A DNA stretch of 64,000 nt from Effrenium voratum (GCA_963377175.1 CAUJNA010001497.1:1-64000), one strand, 5' to 3'. Positions 1 through 10,241 are shown, counted from the stretch's first letter. A program made the numbers and translations. Notes: generated from the sequence alone by a model not told the origin.

Positions 1-117
1 CTAAGACCTTTCCCTCCCACAGGACAGAGCCCTCTTCTGGGAGAAGAAGAGTTCAGGGGGGGTTCGTCAAATCGATAGCAGAGTCCATTAAGGTTTAAAT
101 CTCCATTGAAGAGAAGA
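1..117. repeat. Partial unit of the 193-196-bp tandem repeat
   Basis: The window opens inside the same repeat unit that forms the array at 2945-5120. It shows the TAAGACCTTTCCCTCCCAC segment, the GGGGGGTTCGTCAAATCGAT segment and the TTAAGGTTTAAATCTCC segment in the same order. The array therefore probably continues to the left of the window. Confidence 0.85.
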
Positions 118-148
118 TTTAGGGGTTTAGGGTTTAGGGTTTAGGGTC
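118..148 (+). repeat. Interstitial telomere-like TTTAGGG tract 1
   Basis: About four TTTAGGG units follow the repeat unit directly and end in TCTAGAGGGTATATC. TTTAGGG is the telomeric heptamer reported for dinoflagellates and plants. The same tract followed by the same TCTAGAGGG sequence occurs at 2214-2257 and 5121-5157, so this is an internal unit boundary, not a chromosome end. Confidence 0.85.
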
Positions 149-340
149 TAGAGGGTATATCAAATGGATTGAGGAAGTTTTGTGTTAGCTTTCCCACCCA
201 CCCAGATTGGTTACCCACAACATAGGGGAGTTTGTTAGTTTCGACAAACTCCCCAACTCTGGAAGTCATTGCAAGCCCGGTTGCTAATTTTATCGTGCTC
301 CGCAAGAGGAAATCGAAACATCAGCCCAGCGGAGCAAGAT
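149..340. repeat. Conserved post-telomere spacer, copy 1
   Basis: This sequence starts at GAGGGTATATCAAATGG and includes CCCACCCAGATTGGTTACC and a GAGTTTGTTAGTTTCGAC stretch. It is repeated after each telomere-like tract, at about 2258-2400 and 5158-5344. I see no coding capacity. Confidence 0.75.
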
Positions 341-1960
341 CTCTGCATTTGCAGCTGGCCTAGCCCAAAAAGGAGCCAATGGCCAGATCTACACATTTCA
401 AGCTTGGGTGGCCATTTTTACATTGCGCCATATGAACGACTTATCAGCGGCTGGCCAAGCCCAGAAAGGAGCCAAATGACCAGATCTTTACATTTCAAGG
501 CCAAACCCGAAAGGAGCGAAACGACCAGATCCATTTGAGCTTGGAAGGCAATTTTTACATTGCGCCATATGATTAGTTTAGCCCAGAGAGGAGCCGACTG
601 ACCAGATTGCAATCCAGGCTGGCAATTTTTATATTGCGCCGTATGAACAGTTTACAGCGGCTGGCCGAGCCAAGAAAGGAGCCAACTGACCAGATCTTCA
701 CATGTTGAGCTTGGATGGCCATTTTTGACATTGCGCCATATGAGCAGTTTATCAGCGGCAGGCCAAGCCCAGAAAGGAGCCAAATGACCAGATCTTTACA
801 TTTCAAGCCCAGCTGGCCGTTTTGACATTGCGCCATATGAACAGTTTATCAGCGGCTGGCCAAGCCCAGAAAGGAGCCAAATGACCATATCTTTTACATT
901 TCAAGCCAAGCTGGCCGTTTTGACATTGCGCCATACGAACATTTTATCAGCGGCAGGCTAAGCCCAGAAAGGAGCCAAATCACCAGATCTTTACATTTCA
1001 AGCCAAGCTGGCCGTTTTGACATTGCGCCATATGAACCATTAAACAGCGGCTAGCCCAGCCCAGAAAGGAGCCAAATGACCAGATCTTTACATTACAAGC
1101 CAAGCTGGCCGTTGCGCCATATGAACAGTTTATCAGCGGCAGGCCAAGCCCAGAAAGGAGCCAAATGACCAGATCTGTACATTTCAAACCCAGCTGGCCG
1201 TTTTGACATTGCGCCATATGAACAGCCCAGAAAGGAGCCAAATGACCAGATCTTTTACATTTCAAGCCAAGCTGGCCGTTTTGACTTTGCGCCATATGAA
1301 CAGTTTATCAGCGGCTGGCCAAGCCCAGAAAGGAGCCAAATGACCAGATTTTTACATTTCAAGCCAAGCTCGCCGTTTTGACATTGCGCCATATGAACAG
1401 TTTATCAGCGGCTAGCCCAGCCCAGAAAGGAGCCAAATGACAAGATCTTTACACTACAAGCCAAGCTGGCCGTTTGGCTATTGCGCCATATGAACAGTTT
1501 ATCAGCGGCAGGCCAAGCCCAGAAAGGAGCCAAATGACCAGATCTGTACATTTCAAACCCAGCTGGCCGTTTTGACATTGCGCCATATGAACAGTTTATC
1601 AGCGGCTGGCCAAGCCCAGAAAGGAGCCAAATGACCAGATTTTTACATTTCAAGCCAAGCTCGCCGTTTTGACATTGCGCCATATGAACAGTTTATCAGC
1701 GGCTAGCCCAGCCCAGAAAGGAGCAAAGCGTCCAGATCTTTACATTTCAAGCCAAGCTGGCCGTTTTGACATTGCGCCATATGAACAGTTTAGCAGCGGC
1801 TGGCTAAGCCCAGAAAGGAGCCAAATGACCAGCTTACCTTTCAAGCCAAGCTGGCCGTTCTGACATTGCGCCGCATGAGCAGGTTATCAGCGGCTGGCCA
1901 AGCCCAGATTTTGGATTTAGAAGAGAAAAGAAGCAAACCTAAGACCTTTCCTTTCCCAAA
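341..1960. repeat. 97-bp tandem array, first block
   Basis: About sixteen units of roughly 97 bp are present, each carrying CATTGCGCCATATGAACAG, TTTATCAGCGGCTGGCC, AAGCCCAGAAAGGAGCC and CAGATCTTTACATTTCAAGC. Units differ by point changes and short deletions. The short open frames on both strands are only repeat periodicity and I do not call them genes. Confidence 0.9.
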
Positions 1961-2213
1961 AAGACAGAGTTCTCGCTTGAGAGACGAAGCCCCCAAGGGG
2001 GGGTGACTCAAATCGGCAACGTTTGGGACAGAGCCAAAGCAATTCCTAAGACCTTTCCTTCTCCAAAGGACTGAGAAGCCTTGGAAGGTGACCTCTTTGG
2101 CTTGGACAGGAGGGGCTTGAAGGGAATTGCCATTTGGAGATAAGGCTGGGTTTGGGGGGGGGGCAAGATAGAGCCACGGCCCCATTGAGGTTTTAATATT
2201 CATTGAAGAGATT
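1961..2213. other. Non-coding link between array and telomere-like tract
   Basis: Words of the 193-bp unit recur here in scrambled order, such as CCTAAGACCTTTCC at two places. This suggests a decayed or rearranged copy of that repeat. I see no gene. Confidence 0.5.
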
Positions 2214-2257
2214 GTTTAGGGTTTAGGGTTTAGGGTTTAGGGTTTAGGGTTTAGGGT
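2214..2257 (+). repeat. Interstitial telomere-like TTTAGGG tract 2
   Basis: About six TTTAGGG units, the longest tract in the window, are followed by the same TCTAGAGGGTATATC sequence as tracts 1 and 3. Confidence 0.9.
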
Positions 2258-2944
2258 CTAGAGGGTATATCAAATGGATTGAGGAAATTTTTGTTAGCTT
2301 TCCCACCACCCAGATGGTTACCACAACATAGGAGAGTTTGTAGTTTCTCCAAATTTCAAGACGGGTCCGCAAGCCGCGTTGCAATTGTTAGCTTGGCCCA
2401 CACAAGCTATCCACGCCAAGGCTGCCGCAGAGATCGACAGCGACTGTCTGGCGCAAGTTTGAAGAAAAACTTGCGGCGCGCTCCTGGTCTAGCCTTCGCC
2501 AAGAACAACATCTGACCTGTGAAGAACCAAAGGCCAAGGTGACCGAAAGATGCGATTTGCAAAGGAGAAACCCAGGATTTTTTGCAAAGCAGCTGTTTTT
2601 TAAGGACTCTGTCTAAAGGCGACCGAAAGATGACAATCGGCAAAGGAGAAACCCAGGAACTGTTTTTACAAAGCAGCTGTTTTTTTTAAGGAATCTGTAA
2701 AAGTCCGTGCAACTCAGAGTGCGCAGTCAAACGAGACAGCAAGGGTGCTGCGCAACGAAAGGGCAATCTCTGAATGTTTAGGTGTGAAGCAGCTTGAGGC
2801 AGAACGAGAACAGTCTAAAGCAGCTTTGTAAATTGGACGCGGTAGGCCGTGCGCGCAAGACCTGTTGATTGGGCTGCCATGTCTTCCAGCGCGAGCGAGG
2901 CCCGATAAGAAGCGAAGCAGACGCCGCTTGGCGCCCTGCGCGCG
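2258..2944. other. Post-telomere spacer plus unique non-coding sequence
   Basis: It begins with a second copy of the conserved spacer. At about 2538-2700 an 80-85-bp segment containing GACCGAAAGATG, GCAAAGGAGAAACCCAGGA and CAAAGCAGCTGTTTTTT is present twice in tandem. I see no convincing gene in the rest. Confidence 0.5.
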
Positions 2945-5120
2945 GCGGATGCGGAGCAGAGCCCATTAAGGTTTAAATCTCCATTGAAGAGAAGATTTAG
3001 CAAGTGGCCATGAAGAGGGGCGCGCTAGCGCGGGCTTGGGAGCGCTTTTGAAAGGCAAGGATTTAGCAATCCTAAGACCTTTCCCTCCCACAGGACAGAG
3101 CCCTCTTCTGGGAGAAGAAGAGCCCAGGGGGGGTTCGTCAAATCGATAGCAGAGTCCATTAAGGTTTAAATCTCCATTGAAGAGATGATTTAGCAAGTGG
3201 CCATGAAGAGGGGCGCGCTAGCGCGGGCTTTGGAGCGCTTTTGAAAGGCAAGGATTTAGCAATCCTAAGACCTTTCCCTCCCACAGGACAGAGCCCTCTT
3301 CTGGGAGAGGAAGCGCCCAGGGGGGGGGGTTCGTCAAATCGATAGCAGAGTCCATTAAGGTTTAAATCTCCATTGAAGAGAAGATTTAGCAAGTGGCCAT
3401 GAAGAGGGGCGCGCTAGCGCGGGCTTTGGAGCGCTTTTGAAAGGCAAGGATTTAGAAATCCTAAGACCTTTCCCTCCCACAGGACAGAGCCCTCTTCTGG
3501 GAGAAGAAGAGTTCAGGGGGGGTTCGTCAAATCGATAGCAGAGTCCATTAAGGTTTACATCTCCATTGAAGAGAAGATTTAGCAAGTGGCCATGAAGAGG
3601 GGCGCGCTAGCGCGGGCTTTGGAGCGCTTTTGAAAGGCAAGGATTTAGCCCTCCTAAGACCTTTCCCTCCCACAGGACAGAGCCCTCTTCTGGGAGAAGA
3701 AGAGCCCAGGGGGGGTTCGTCAAATCGATAGCAGAGTCCATTAAGGTTTAAATATCCATTGAAGAGAAGATTTAGCAAGTGGCCATGAAGAGGGGCGCGC
3801 TAGCGCGGGCTTTGGAGCGCTTTTGAAAGGCAAGGATTTAGCAATCCTAAGACCTTTCCCTCCCACAGGACAGAGCCCTCTTCGGGGAGAAGAAGAGTTC
3901 AGGGGGGGTTCGTCAAATCGATAGCAGAGTCCATTAAGGTTTAAATCTCCATTGAAGAGAAGATATAGCAAGTGGCCATGAAGAGGGGCGCGCTAGCGCG
4001 GGCTTTGGAGCGCTTTTGAAAGGCAAGGATTTAGCAATCCTAAGACCTTTCCCTCCCACAGGACAGAGCCCTCTTCTGGGAGAGGACGAGCCCAGGGGGG
4101 GGGTTCGTCAAATCGATAGCAGAGCCCATTAAGGTTTAAATCTCCATTGAAGAGAAGATTTAGCAAGTGGCCATGAAGAGGGGCGCGCTAGCGCGGGCTT
4201 TGGAGCGCTTTTGAAATGCAAGGATTTAGCAATCCTAATACCTTTCCCTCCCACAGGACAGAGCCCTCTTCTGGGAGAAGAAGAGCCCAGGGGGGGTTCG
4301 TCAAATCGATAGCAGAGTCCATTAAGGTTTAAATCTCCATTGAAGAGAAGATTTAGCAAGTGGCCATGAAGAGGGGCGCGCTAGCGCGGCTTTGGAGCGC
4401 TTTTGAAAGGCAAGGATTTAGCAATCCTAAGACCTTTCCCTCCAGCAGGACAGAGCCCTCTTCTGGGAGAAGAAGAGCCCAAGGGGGCGAACCAAATCGG
4501 AAACACTGATACATTAGGGTTTAAATCTCCATTGAAGAGAAGATTTAGCAAGTGGCCATGGGCGCGCTAGCGCGGGCTTTGGAGCGCTTTTGAAAGGCAA
4601 GGATTTAGCAATCCTAAGACCTTTCCCTCCCACAGGTCAGAGCCCTCTTCTGGGAGAAGAAGAGTTCAGGGGGGGTTCGTCAAATCGATAGCAGAGTCCA
4701 TTAAGGTTTAAATCTCCATTGAAGAGAAGATTTAGCAAGTGGCCATGAAGAGGGGCGCGCTAGCGCGGGCTTTTGAGCGCTTTTGAAAGGCAAGGATTTA
4801 GCAATCCTAAGACCTTTCCCTCCCACAGGACAGAGCCCTCTTCTGGGAGAGGAAGAGCCCAGGGGGGGGGTTCGTCAAATCGATAGCAGAGTCCATTAAG
4901 GTTTAAATCTCCATTGAAGAGAAGATTTAGCCAGTGGCCATGAAGAGGGGCGCGCTAGCGCGGGCTTTGGAGCGCTTTTGAAAGGCAAGGATTTAGCAAT
5001 CCTAAGACCTTTCCCTCCCACAGGACAGAGCCCTCTTCTGGGAGAGGAAGAGGTCAGGGGGGGGGTTCGTCAAATCGATAGCAGAGCCCATTAAGGTTTA
5101 AATCTCCATTGAAGAGAAGA
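2945..5120. repeat. 193-196-bp tandem array
   Basis: Eleven or so near-identical units are spaced 193-196 bp apart, with variation mostly in a G-run of 6-9 bases. Each unit contains GGGCGCGCTAGCGCGGGC, a near-palindrome around GCGCTAGCGC, and the TCCCACAGGACAGAGCCC segment. The 76-77-residue minus-strand frames that recur at the same spacing are an artefact of the period. The array is bounded on the right by telomere-like tract 3. Confidence 0.93.
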
Positions 5121-5157
5121 TTTAGGGTTTAGGGTTTAGGGTTTAGGGTTTAGGGTC
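5121..5157 (+). repeat. Interstitial telomere-like TTTAGGG tract 3
   Basis: Five TTTAGGG units directly abut the last unit of the 193-bp array, exactly as tract 1 does. They are followed by TCTAGAGGGTATATC. Confidence 0.9.
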
Positions 5158-7005
5158 TAGAGGGTATATCAAATGGATTGAGGAAGTTTTGTGTTAGCTT
5201 TCCCACCCACCCAGATTGGTTCCCCACAACATAGGGGAGTTTGTTAGTTTCGACAAACTCCCCAACTCTGGAAGTCATTGCAAGCCCGGTTGCTAATTTT
5301 ATTGTGCCCACAAAGAGGAATCGAAAAAATCTGCCCAGCGGAGCAAGATTCTGCATTTGCAAGCTGGCCTAAGCCCAAAAAGGCGCCAATGGCCAGATCT
5401 ACACATTTTCAAGCTTGGGTGGCATTTTTTCATTGCGCATATTGAACGACTTATCAGCGGCTGGCCAAGCCCAGATAGGAGCCAAATGACCAGATCTTTA
5501 CATTTCAAGGCCAAACCCGAAAGGAGCGAAACGACCAGATCCATTTGAGCTTGGAAGGCAATTTTTACATTGCGCCATATGATTAGTTTAGCCCAGAGAG
5601 GATCCGACTGACCAGATTGCAATCCAGGCTGGCAATTTTTATATTGCGCCGTATGAACAGTTTACAGCGGCTGGCCGAGCCAAGAAAGGAGCCAACTGAC
5701 CAGATAGATCTTCAATGTTGAGTGGATGGCCAGTTTTGACATTTGCGCATACGAGAGTTTATCCGCGGCAGGCCAAGCGCCAGAAAGGAGCAAATGACCA
5801 GATCTGACATTTCAAGGCAAGCTGACCGTTTTGACATTGCGCACATGAACAGTTTATCAGCGGCTGGCCAAGCCCAGAAAGGAGCCAAATGACCAGATCT
5901 TTACATTCATGTCGCCAAGTGGCGTTTTTTTTTGGACATTTGCGCCCATACGAACAGTTTATCAGGGCAGGCTAAGCCCAGAAAGGAAGCCAAAACAAAC
6001 ATGGTGCCGCTTTGGGGCCAAGCTGGCGTTTTGACATGAAATTGGGTATCGCGCAGGTAAACAGCGGCTAGACCAGCCAGAAAGGAGCCAAAATGACCAG
6101 TATCTTTACATTACAAGCCCAAGCTGGCCGTTTGCGCAATATGAACGTTTTATCAGCGGCTGGCCAGCCCAGAAAGGAGCCAAGTGGCCAGATCTTTACA
6201 TTTCAAGCCAAGCTGGCCGTTTTGACATTGCGCCGTATGAACAATTTATCAGGGCCTCCCCAAGCCCAGAAAGGAGCCAAATGGCCAGATCTTTACATTT
6301 CAAGCCAAGCTGGCCGTTTTGACATTGCGCCGTATGAACAGTTTATCAGCGGCTGGCCAAGCCCAGAAAGGAGCCAAATGACCAGATTTTTACATTTCAA
6401 GCCAAGCTCGCCGTTTTGACATTGCGCCATATGAACAGTTTATCAGCGGCTAGCCCAGCCCAGAAAGGAGCCAATTGACAAGATCTTTTACACTACAAGC
6501 AAAGCTGGCGTTTGGCTATTGCGCATATGAACAGTTTTAAATCAGCGGCAGGCCAGCCCAAAAGGAGCCAAATGACAGATCTTTACATTTCAAACCCAGC
6601 TGCCGTTTTGGTCATTGGCATATGAACAGTTTATCAGCGGCTGGCCAAGCCAGGAAAGGAGCCAAATGACGAAAACAAACAACGAGTTAAGCCAGCTCGC
6701 GTTTTGACATTGCGCCATTTATGAACAGTTTATCAGCGGCTGCCCGCCCAGAAAGGAAGCCCAAATGTCCAGATCTTTACATTTCAAGCCCAGCTGGCCG
6801 TTTTGACATTGCGCCATATGAACAGTTTATCAGCGGCTGGCTAAGCCCAGAAAGGAGCCAAATGACCAGCTTACCTTTCAAGCCAAGCTGGCCGTTCTGA
6901 CATTGCGCCGCATGAGCAGGTTATCAGCGGCTGGCCAAGCCCAGATTTTGGATTTAGAAGAGAAAAGAAGCAAACCTAAGACCTTTCCTTTCCCAAAAAG
7001 ACAGA
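5158..7005. repeat. Second copy of spacer and 97-bp array, indel-rich
   Basis: The segment repeats 149-1975 in the same order: spacer, then the 97-bp array, then the tail CCAGATTTTGGATTTAGAAG and a CCCAAAAAGACAGAGT word. The copy carries many single-base insertions and deletions, and stray words such as AAAACAAAC at about 5993 and 6670. This looks more like low-quality read sequence than ordinary repeat divergence. It ends abruptly at the viral junction near 7007. Confidence 0.85.
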
Positions 7006-7007
7006 GT

Positions 7008-7686
7008 ACCCAAAGGCTCCGCCCACGCCCTCAGCGGCAACGGCAACCTCTCCCTCCTCCGCAGCCACAGCTGCCGTCTCCTCTATGGCCTGTGCTGCGC
7101 CACGCTCCACCTCCTGCGCGCGCTGCCCCGCCTCGTCCAGGAGGCGCTCTACGTCGTCGGGTCGGCCTATGATCTGTGGGGGTGGCTGCGGCTGCGGCCC
7201 TGGGCGGGGCAATACATTCATGCGCACGTACTCAGCAGCGTCCTGGGGGAGCTGGGAGCGGAAGGCCTGCACCGCCGCGAGCCCTGCTGCTCCTGCGCCC
7301 ACCAGGTCCGCTGCTGCCTGCGCTCCGTCGGCGCGCTGCGCAGACGGCCCGTGATGGAGGGCGGGCCCTGGCCGTTGTTCGTCAGCGCGTCGGCCTCTGG
7401 GTCTCCAGCCAGATCGTCCTCGCCGAAGCGGTTTCCTCCGCCTTGGCGCATCCGGGCCAAGTCCTCGTCCGTGGCCTCAGCGGGAGTGCGGAAGCCTTCC
7501 TCAGGAATTGCCCTCAAAGGAGTGTGCTGCAGAGGCTGCGGGTTGGGGTCCTCGCTGGCTCGTGATGAACGTGGTGGCCTTGCGGTCCGGCTGGTCCAGG
7601 GGCAGCGGCTCATTCCGCTCCAGGTAGCCCACCACCTGCTCAAAGCGCGGGCGCTGGCTGAAGCCGTGCGCCCGAAGTGTCTTCAT
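7008..7686 (-). pseudogene. Truncated virion-associated protein gene, viral copy A
   Basis: The frames here match the N-terminal two thirds of the 411-residue protein at 62019-63254, for example RPRFEQVVGYLERNEPLPL and GRPDDVERLLDEAGQRAQE. The start codon ATG at 7684-7686 is present here, whereas copy C has lost it. Reading is broken by a deletion of about 29 bases near 7560 relative to copy C, and by other shifts. The gene stops being homologous at about 7007, where the repeat array begins, so the hydrophobic Ala/Gly-rich segment and the C-terminus are missing. Function is unknown. The position next to core-like and penton-like genes and the long Ala/Gly hydrophobic stretch in copy C suggest a virion component. 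Confidence 0.6.
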
Positions 7687-7977
7687 TTACTGTTGCGCAA
7701 CTTCGCCCGCTGCGCGTTCCACGCCCCTGCGCTCGGCGCGCGCGTAGCGCAGCTGAGGGACCTGGCGGTGCACTGCCTCCGTCAGCCGGCTCACGTCGTC
7801 CAGGTGCCGCTGCCCCTCCTGGGCTAGCCGGCGTTCCCCTAGCCAGGCGTTGAAGGCCTGCGCCTCCTCCAGCTCTCGCTGGCGCTTCAGCAGCAGCGGC
7901 TGCAAGTTGTAACTGGGGTACGTCCTGCGAAACCACTGGAGCATCTGAGGCTCGTTGCGAGGTTCTAGGGACATCAT
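7687..7977 (-). CDS. Small coiled-coil viral protein, 96 aa, copy A
   Basis: This short protein begins MMSLEPRNEPQML and is rich in charged helix-forming residues (KRQRELEEAQAFNAWLGERR, then RHLDDVSRLTEAV). It directly abuts the truncated gene to its left, with the stop immediately before that gene's start codon, and lies 4 bases from the core-like gene on its right. The same three-gene order recurs in copy C, which supports a real conserved gene. No family is recognised. The helical, charged composition would suit a small structural or scaffold-like protein, which is inference. Confidence 0.55.
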   Translation of the reverse strand: MMSLEPRNEPQMLQWFRRTYPSYNLQPLLLKRQRELEEAQAFNAWLGERRLAQEGQRHLDDVSRLTEAVHRQVPQLRYARAERRGVERAAGEVAQQ

Positions 7978-7981
7978 GCTT

Positions 7982-8471
7982 TTACACTAGTACGCTAGCG
8001 CCCGCCGTCAGCCGGTCGTAGGCCGACTGCCTCTCCAGCATGCGCATGGCGCGCTCGCTCGGACGAGGCGCTTCTACAGGCTCGGGCCGTACCTCCTCGG
8101 GCCGTACCTCGCTGTGTACCTCGGGCTCGGGCTGTACCTCGGGCTCTAACTGTGGCTCTAGCTGTGGCTCAGCCTTGGGCGCTGCCTTGGGCGCTGCCTT
8201 GGGCTTGGGGGCTGCCTTGGGCTTAGGAGCTGGCGTGGCAGCTGCCTTGGACGCAGCCTTGGGTGCTGCCGTGGGTGGTGTGTTGGGTGGAGCCTTGGGT
8301 GCAGCCTTGGGTGCTGCCTTGGGCGCTGCCTTGGGTGCTGCCTTGGGCGCTGCCTTGGGTGCTGCCTTGGACACGGGTGCTGCCTTGGGTGCAGCCTTGG
8401 GCGCCGTCTTGGGCTTTGTAGGAAATCTCACCCTCTTGGGACGGAGGCTCCGTGGGCAGGTCGTCGATCAT
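7982..8471 (-). pseudogene. Lys/Ala/Pro-repeat core-like protein, copy A
   Basis: The protein is built of KAAPKAAP-type repeats with a charged acidic tail (EVQPEPEVHSEVRPEE) and a C-terminal SERAMRMLERQSAYDRL motif. The copy C homologue starts MIDDLPTEPAYDS and reads through. In copy A about 19 bases are missing near 8445, so the start MIDDLPTEP is out of frame with the repeat region. Ala/Pro/Lys-rich repeats resemble histone H1-type tails and the basic DNA-condensing core proteins of double-jelly-roll viruses. Genome condensation in the particle is therefore a reasonable guess but rests on composition only. A second partial start word (ATCATTTTTTT after a GGTCGTCG repeat) lies just upstream at 8462-8505. 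Confidence 0.5.
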
Positions 8472-8574
8472 TTTTTTTTCTCTTCGCCAGGTCGTCGATC
8501 ATTTTTTTGCTCTTTGGCAGGGGCAGCTCGCGCGGGTGGCTTGGGGCTTGTTTTTGCTGCCCGGGGGCCTGCCT

Positions 8575-9405
8575 CTAGGCCTTGGCGCCGATTGCGCTTG
8601 CTTCATCGGTTTTTTTAATAGAAAATATTTTTTTAAAAGACCTTCGGGGGATTAGACGTGATCCAAAAACAGCACGAAGGACAACGACGAGCCCCGCAGT
8701 CGGACGACTTCCTTCGAGGTCTGTCAGCCGGAAGCGCAGGTGTCTCAGGGTGATGGGGCCCCTAACGGCCATGAAGTGCCCGTCATCGGAGCCGGTCTCC
8801 ACGATGGTGCCCACGCCGCTCTTCAGCGTTATCTTGGACAGGATGTCGTCCCCCAGATTGCCCAGCACGCGGCTGGCGTTGGTGAGCTGGGGGCAGCGCA
8901 GGTAGACCTCGTTGTATGCCATCATCCTCACGAGTTCGAAGACCTGCTGCCCGCCAGAGACGAAGCTCGGGCCGAGCGTGTGGTCGATGCTGAAGGGCTT
9001 GGATGGCGAGGCGGCCGGCGAGGTGGGGTAGTCCACAGCGGCTGGGAACTGCTGCTGCAGCTCCAGATCGTTCAGAATGAGCCGGTTGCCGTCGTAGGCT
9101 ACGCTCAGGCTGTTCGTGGTCTCGCTATACGCGGCAGTGGCGAAGTTGGAGCTGATCCAGGCGGCCAGCCGGGAGCCCGTGTAGGCGCCTTCCGGAAGGA
9201 GCGCCCAATTCAGCGTGCCGAGCGCGGCGTCCACCCAGTACAAGTAGCGGCCGCGATCAGTCGACAAAAAGCTGTCCGCGATTCTGATCTTATAGACAGC
9301 CAGCCTGGCGTCGCTCTGCAGGTGCAGAGACTCACCCAGGTCTACCTCAAAGTCGCTGTCCGAGCCGGCTACCCTCTTGCGGCTGTCCACATAGATCGTC
9401 GTCAT
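8575..9405 (-). CDS. Penton-like minor capsid protein, copy A
   Basis: I choose the ATG at 9403-9405, giving MTTIYVDSRKRVAGSDSDF. A VDSRxR..GSxSDF opening followed by LGESLHL is characteristic of the penton (minor capsid, single jelly-roll) protein of Polinton-like viruses, where it forms the five-fold vertex. The middle part alternates beta-type segments (GRYLYWVDAALGTLNW, NSLSVAYDGNRLILND). About 276 residues fit the family. The last 40 residues are basic and atypical. A one-base shift in a G-run near 8706 would instead end the protein in SFVLFLDHV and a stop, a more plausible jelly-roll strand. The annotated C-terminus is therefore probably frameshifted. Copy B keeps only the first 59 or so codons. 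Confidence 0.65.
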   Translation of the reverse strand: MTTIYVDSRKRVAGSDSDFEVDLGESLHLQSDARLAVYKIRIADSFLSTDRGRYLYWVDAALGTLNWALLPEGAYTGSRLAAWISSNFATAAYSETTNSLSVAYDGNRLILNDLELQQQFPAAVDYPTSPAASPSKPFSIDHTLGPSFVSGGQQVFELVRMMAYNEVYLRCPQLTNASRVLGNLGDDILSKITLKSGVGTIVETGSDDGHFMAVRGPITLRHLRFRLTDLEGSRPTAGLVVVLRAVFGSRLIPRRSFKKIFSIKKTDEASAIGAKA

Positions 9406-9498
9406 TCTTTTCTTTAGGAAGCCACCTGTTCGGCGAACGATGGGTGGCTGCCTGAGGCGCAGGAGATGTTCTCGCACCTCGCATTCATGAGCGTAGAG

Positions 9499-10066
9499 CT
9501 AGCGAACAGCTTCTGGCCCAGGAAGCTGAGCGCCGCTCCCATCGGCTTCTCTTTCCAGTGCAAAACGCTCTTCGAAGCGCAAGTGGAACATTTGATTCTT
9601 TGGCTTGAGGTAGTAGACGAAGAGGAAGCTGTAGGGCTCCCGAGTCGCCTGCTCGTAGATCCTGTGCAGCTTGTCCTTCGGCAACAGGGCGCTCAGCTCT
9701 TCGATGACGGCGTCCAGCTCGTGCTGGTTGCGCAGCCTCCAGCAGCAGAGAAATTGCATGTTCACCCGCACGGCTGCGCTGATGAGCCTCAGTTTCTGGG
9801 AGCTCACCCAGGTGCTGATTTGCATGTGTCTGCCTCTGATGAAGAGCGTGTCCAGGGCGCCGTGGGCCTTGTGCAGCTGCGGGCTATCTGCGTAGTCGTC
9901 CAGGATAATCAGCACCTGGTAGAGTTTCTTCATCTCCAACTTCTTGGATGTCTCGGTGATCTTGCGCTGCCTCTGGATGATCCCCCGCAGCGCTGCCTCG
10001 TCCCACTCGTCGTTCCCGCTCGGTATTAACCCCCAGGTCCTCCTCTATGTACTTCTTTACAGGGAC
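9499..10066 (-). pseudogene. Packaging ATPase, C-terminal half, copy A
   Basis: From MEMKKLYQVLIILDDYAD, which holds the Walker B aspartates, the frame runs through STWVSSQKLRLISAAVRVN and FLCCWRLRNQHELDAVIEEL to RIYEQATREPYSFLFVYYL. These are hallmarks of the A32/FtsK-HerA genome-packaging ATPase of Polintons, polinton-like viruses and virophages. The enzyme pumps DNA into preformed capsids. A 10-base deletion near 10015 relative to copy B shifts the frame upstream. At 10066 homology stops within the codons following GW, because the N-terminal part of the gene has been inverted and now lies on the other strand at 10317-10531. Confidence 0.85.
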
Positions 10067-10082
10067 CCTGGTGCGGGCCTGG

Positions 10083-10138
10083 CAATCCTGTGTTGGGCAC
10101 AGGATTGCAGCCTCAATCCTGCGCTGGCAACAGGATTG
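10083..10138. repeat. Two tandem CAATCCTG/CAGGATTG hairpins, copy A
   Basis: Hairpin one is 10083-10107: CAATCCTGTG, a 5-base loop, then CACAGGATTG, with ten perfect pairs. Hairpin two is 10114-10138 with CAATCCTG and CAGGATTG arms. They sit at the 3' end of the methyltransferase stub, and its stop codon is inside the second hairpin. Equivalent hairpins close the copy B gene. Confidence 0.85.
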
Positions 10139-10241
10139 CTCCAGCCATTCCTGCGCCACACACGATTGCCCCGACGTCCCCCAGCAGCCGGTCCACGTGT
10201 GGAGCTAGCCTGGATTTGTTTCCCATGTACTTCAGCCGCAT
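10113..10241 (-). pseudogene. Adenine methyltransferase stub, copy A
   Basis: It starts MRLKYMGNKSRLAPHV, matching the SAM-binding N-terminus of the copy B enzyme, and jumps after DRLLGDV to the last 18 or so residues (GAGMAGAILLPAQD). About 680 bases are deleted, including the catalytic DPPY motif, so the product cannot be active. The upstream ATG used by the long reading in copy B is ATA here, which argues that the true start is the MRLKYMG methionine. Confidence 0.85.

Noticed and set aside
2966..4359. Series of 76-77-residue minus-strand ORFs at 193-196-bp spacing
   Set aside because: They are the same frame of one tandem repeat unit, have no domain and vary only as the DNA repeat varies.
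118..5157. True chromosome end
   Set aside because: The TTTAGGG tracts are short, internal, and continue into the same unique spacer on the far side each time.
8740..9417. 225-codon plus-strand ORF opposite the penton gene
   Set aside because: The minus-strand reading carries recognisable penton motifs and its match to copy B; the plus reading has none.
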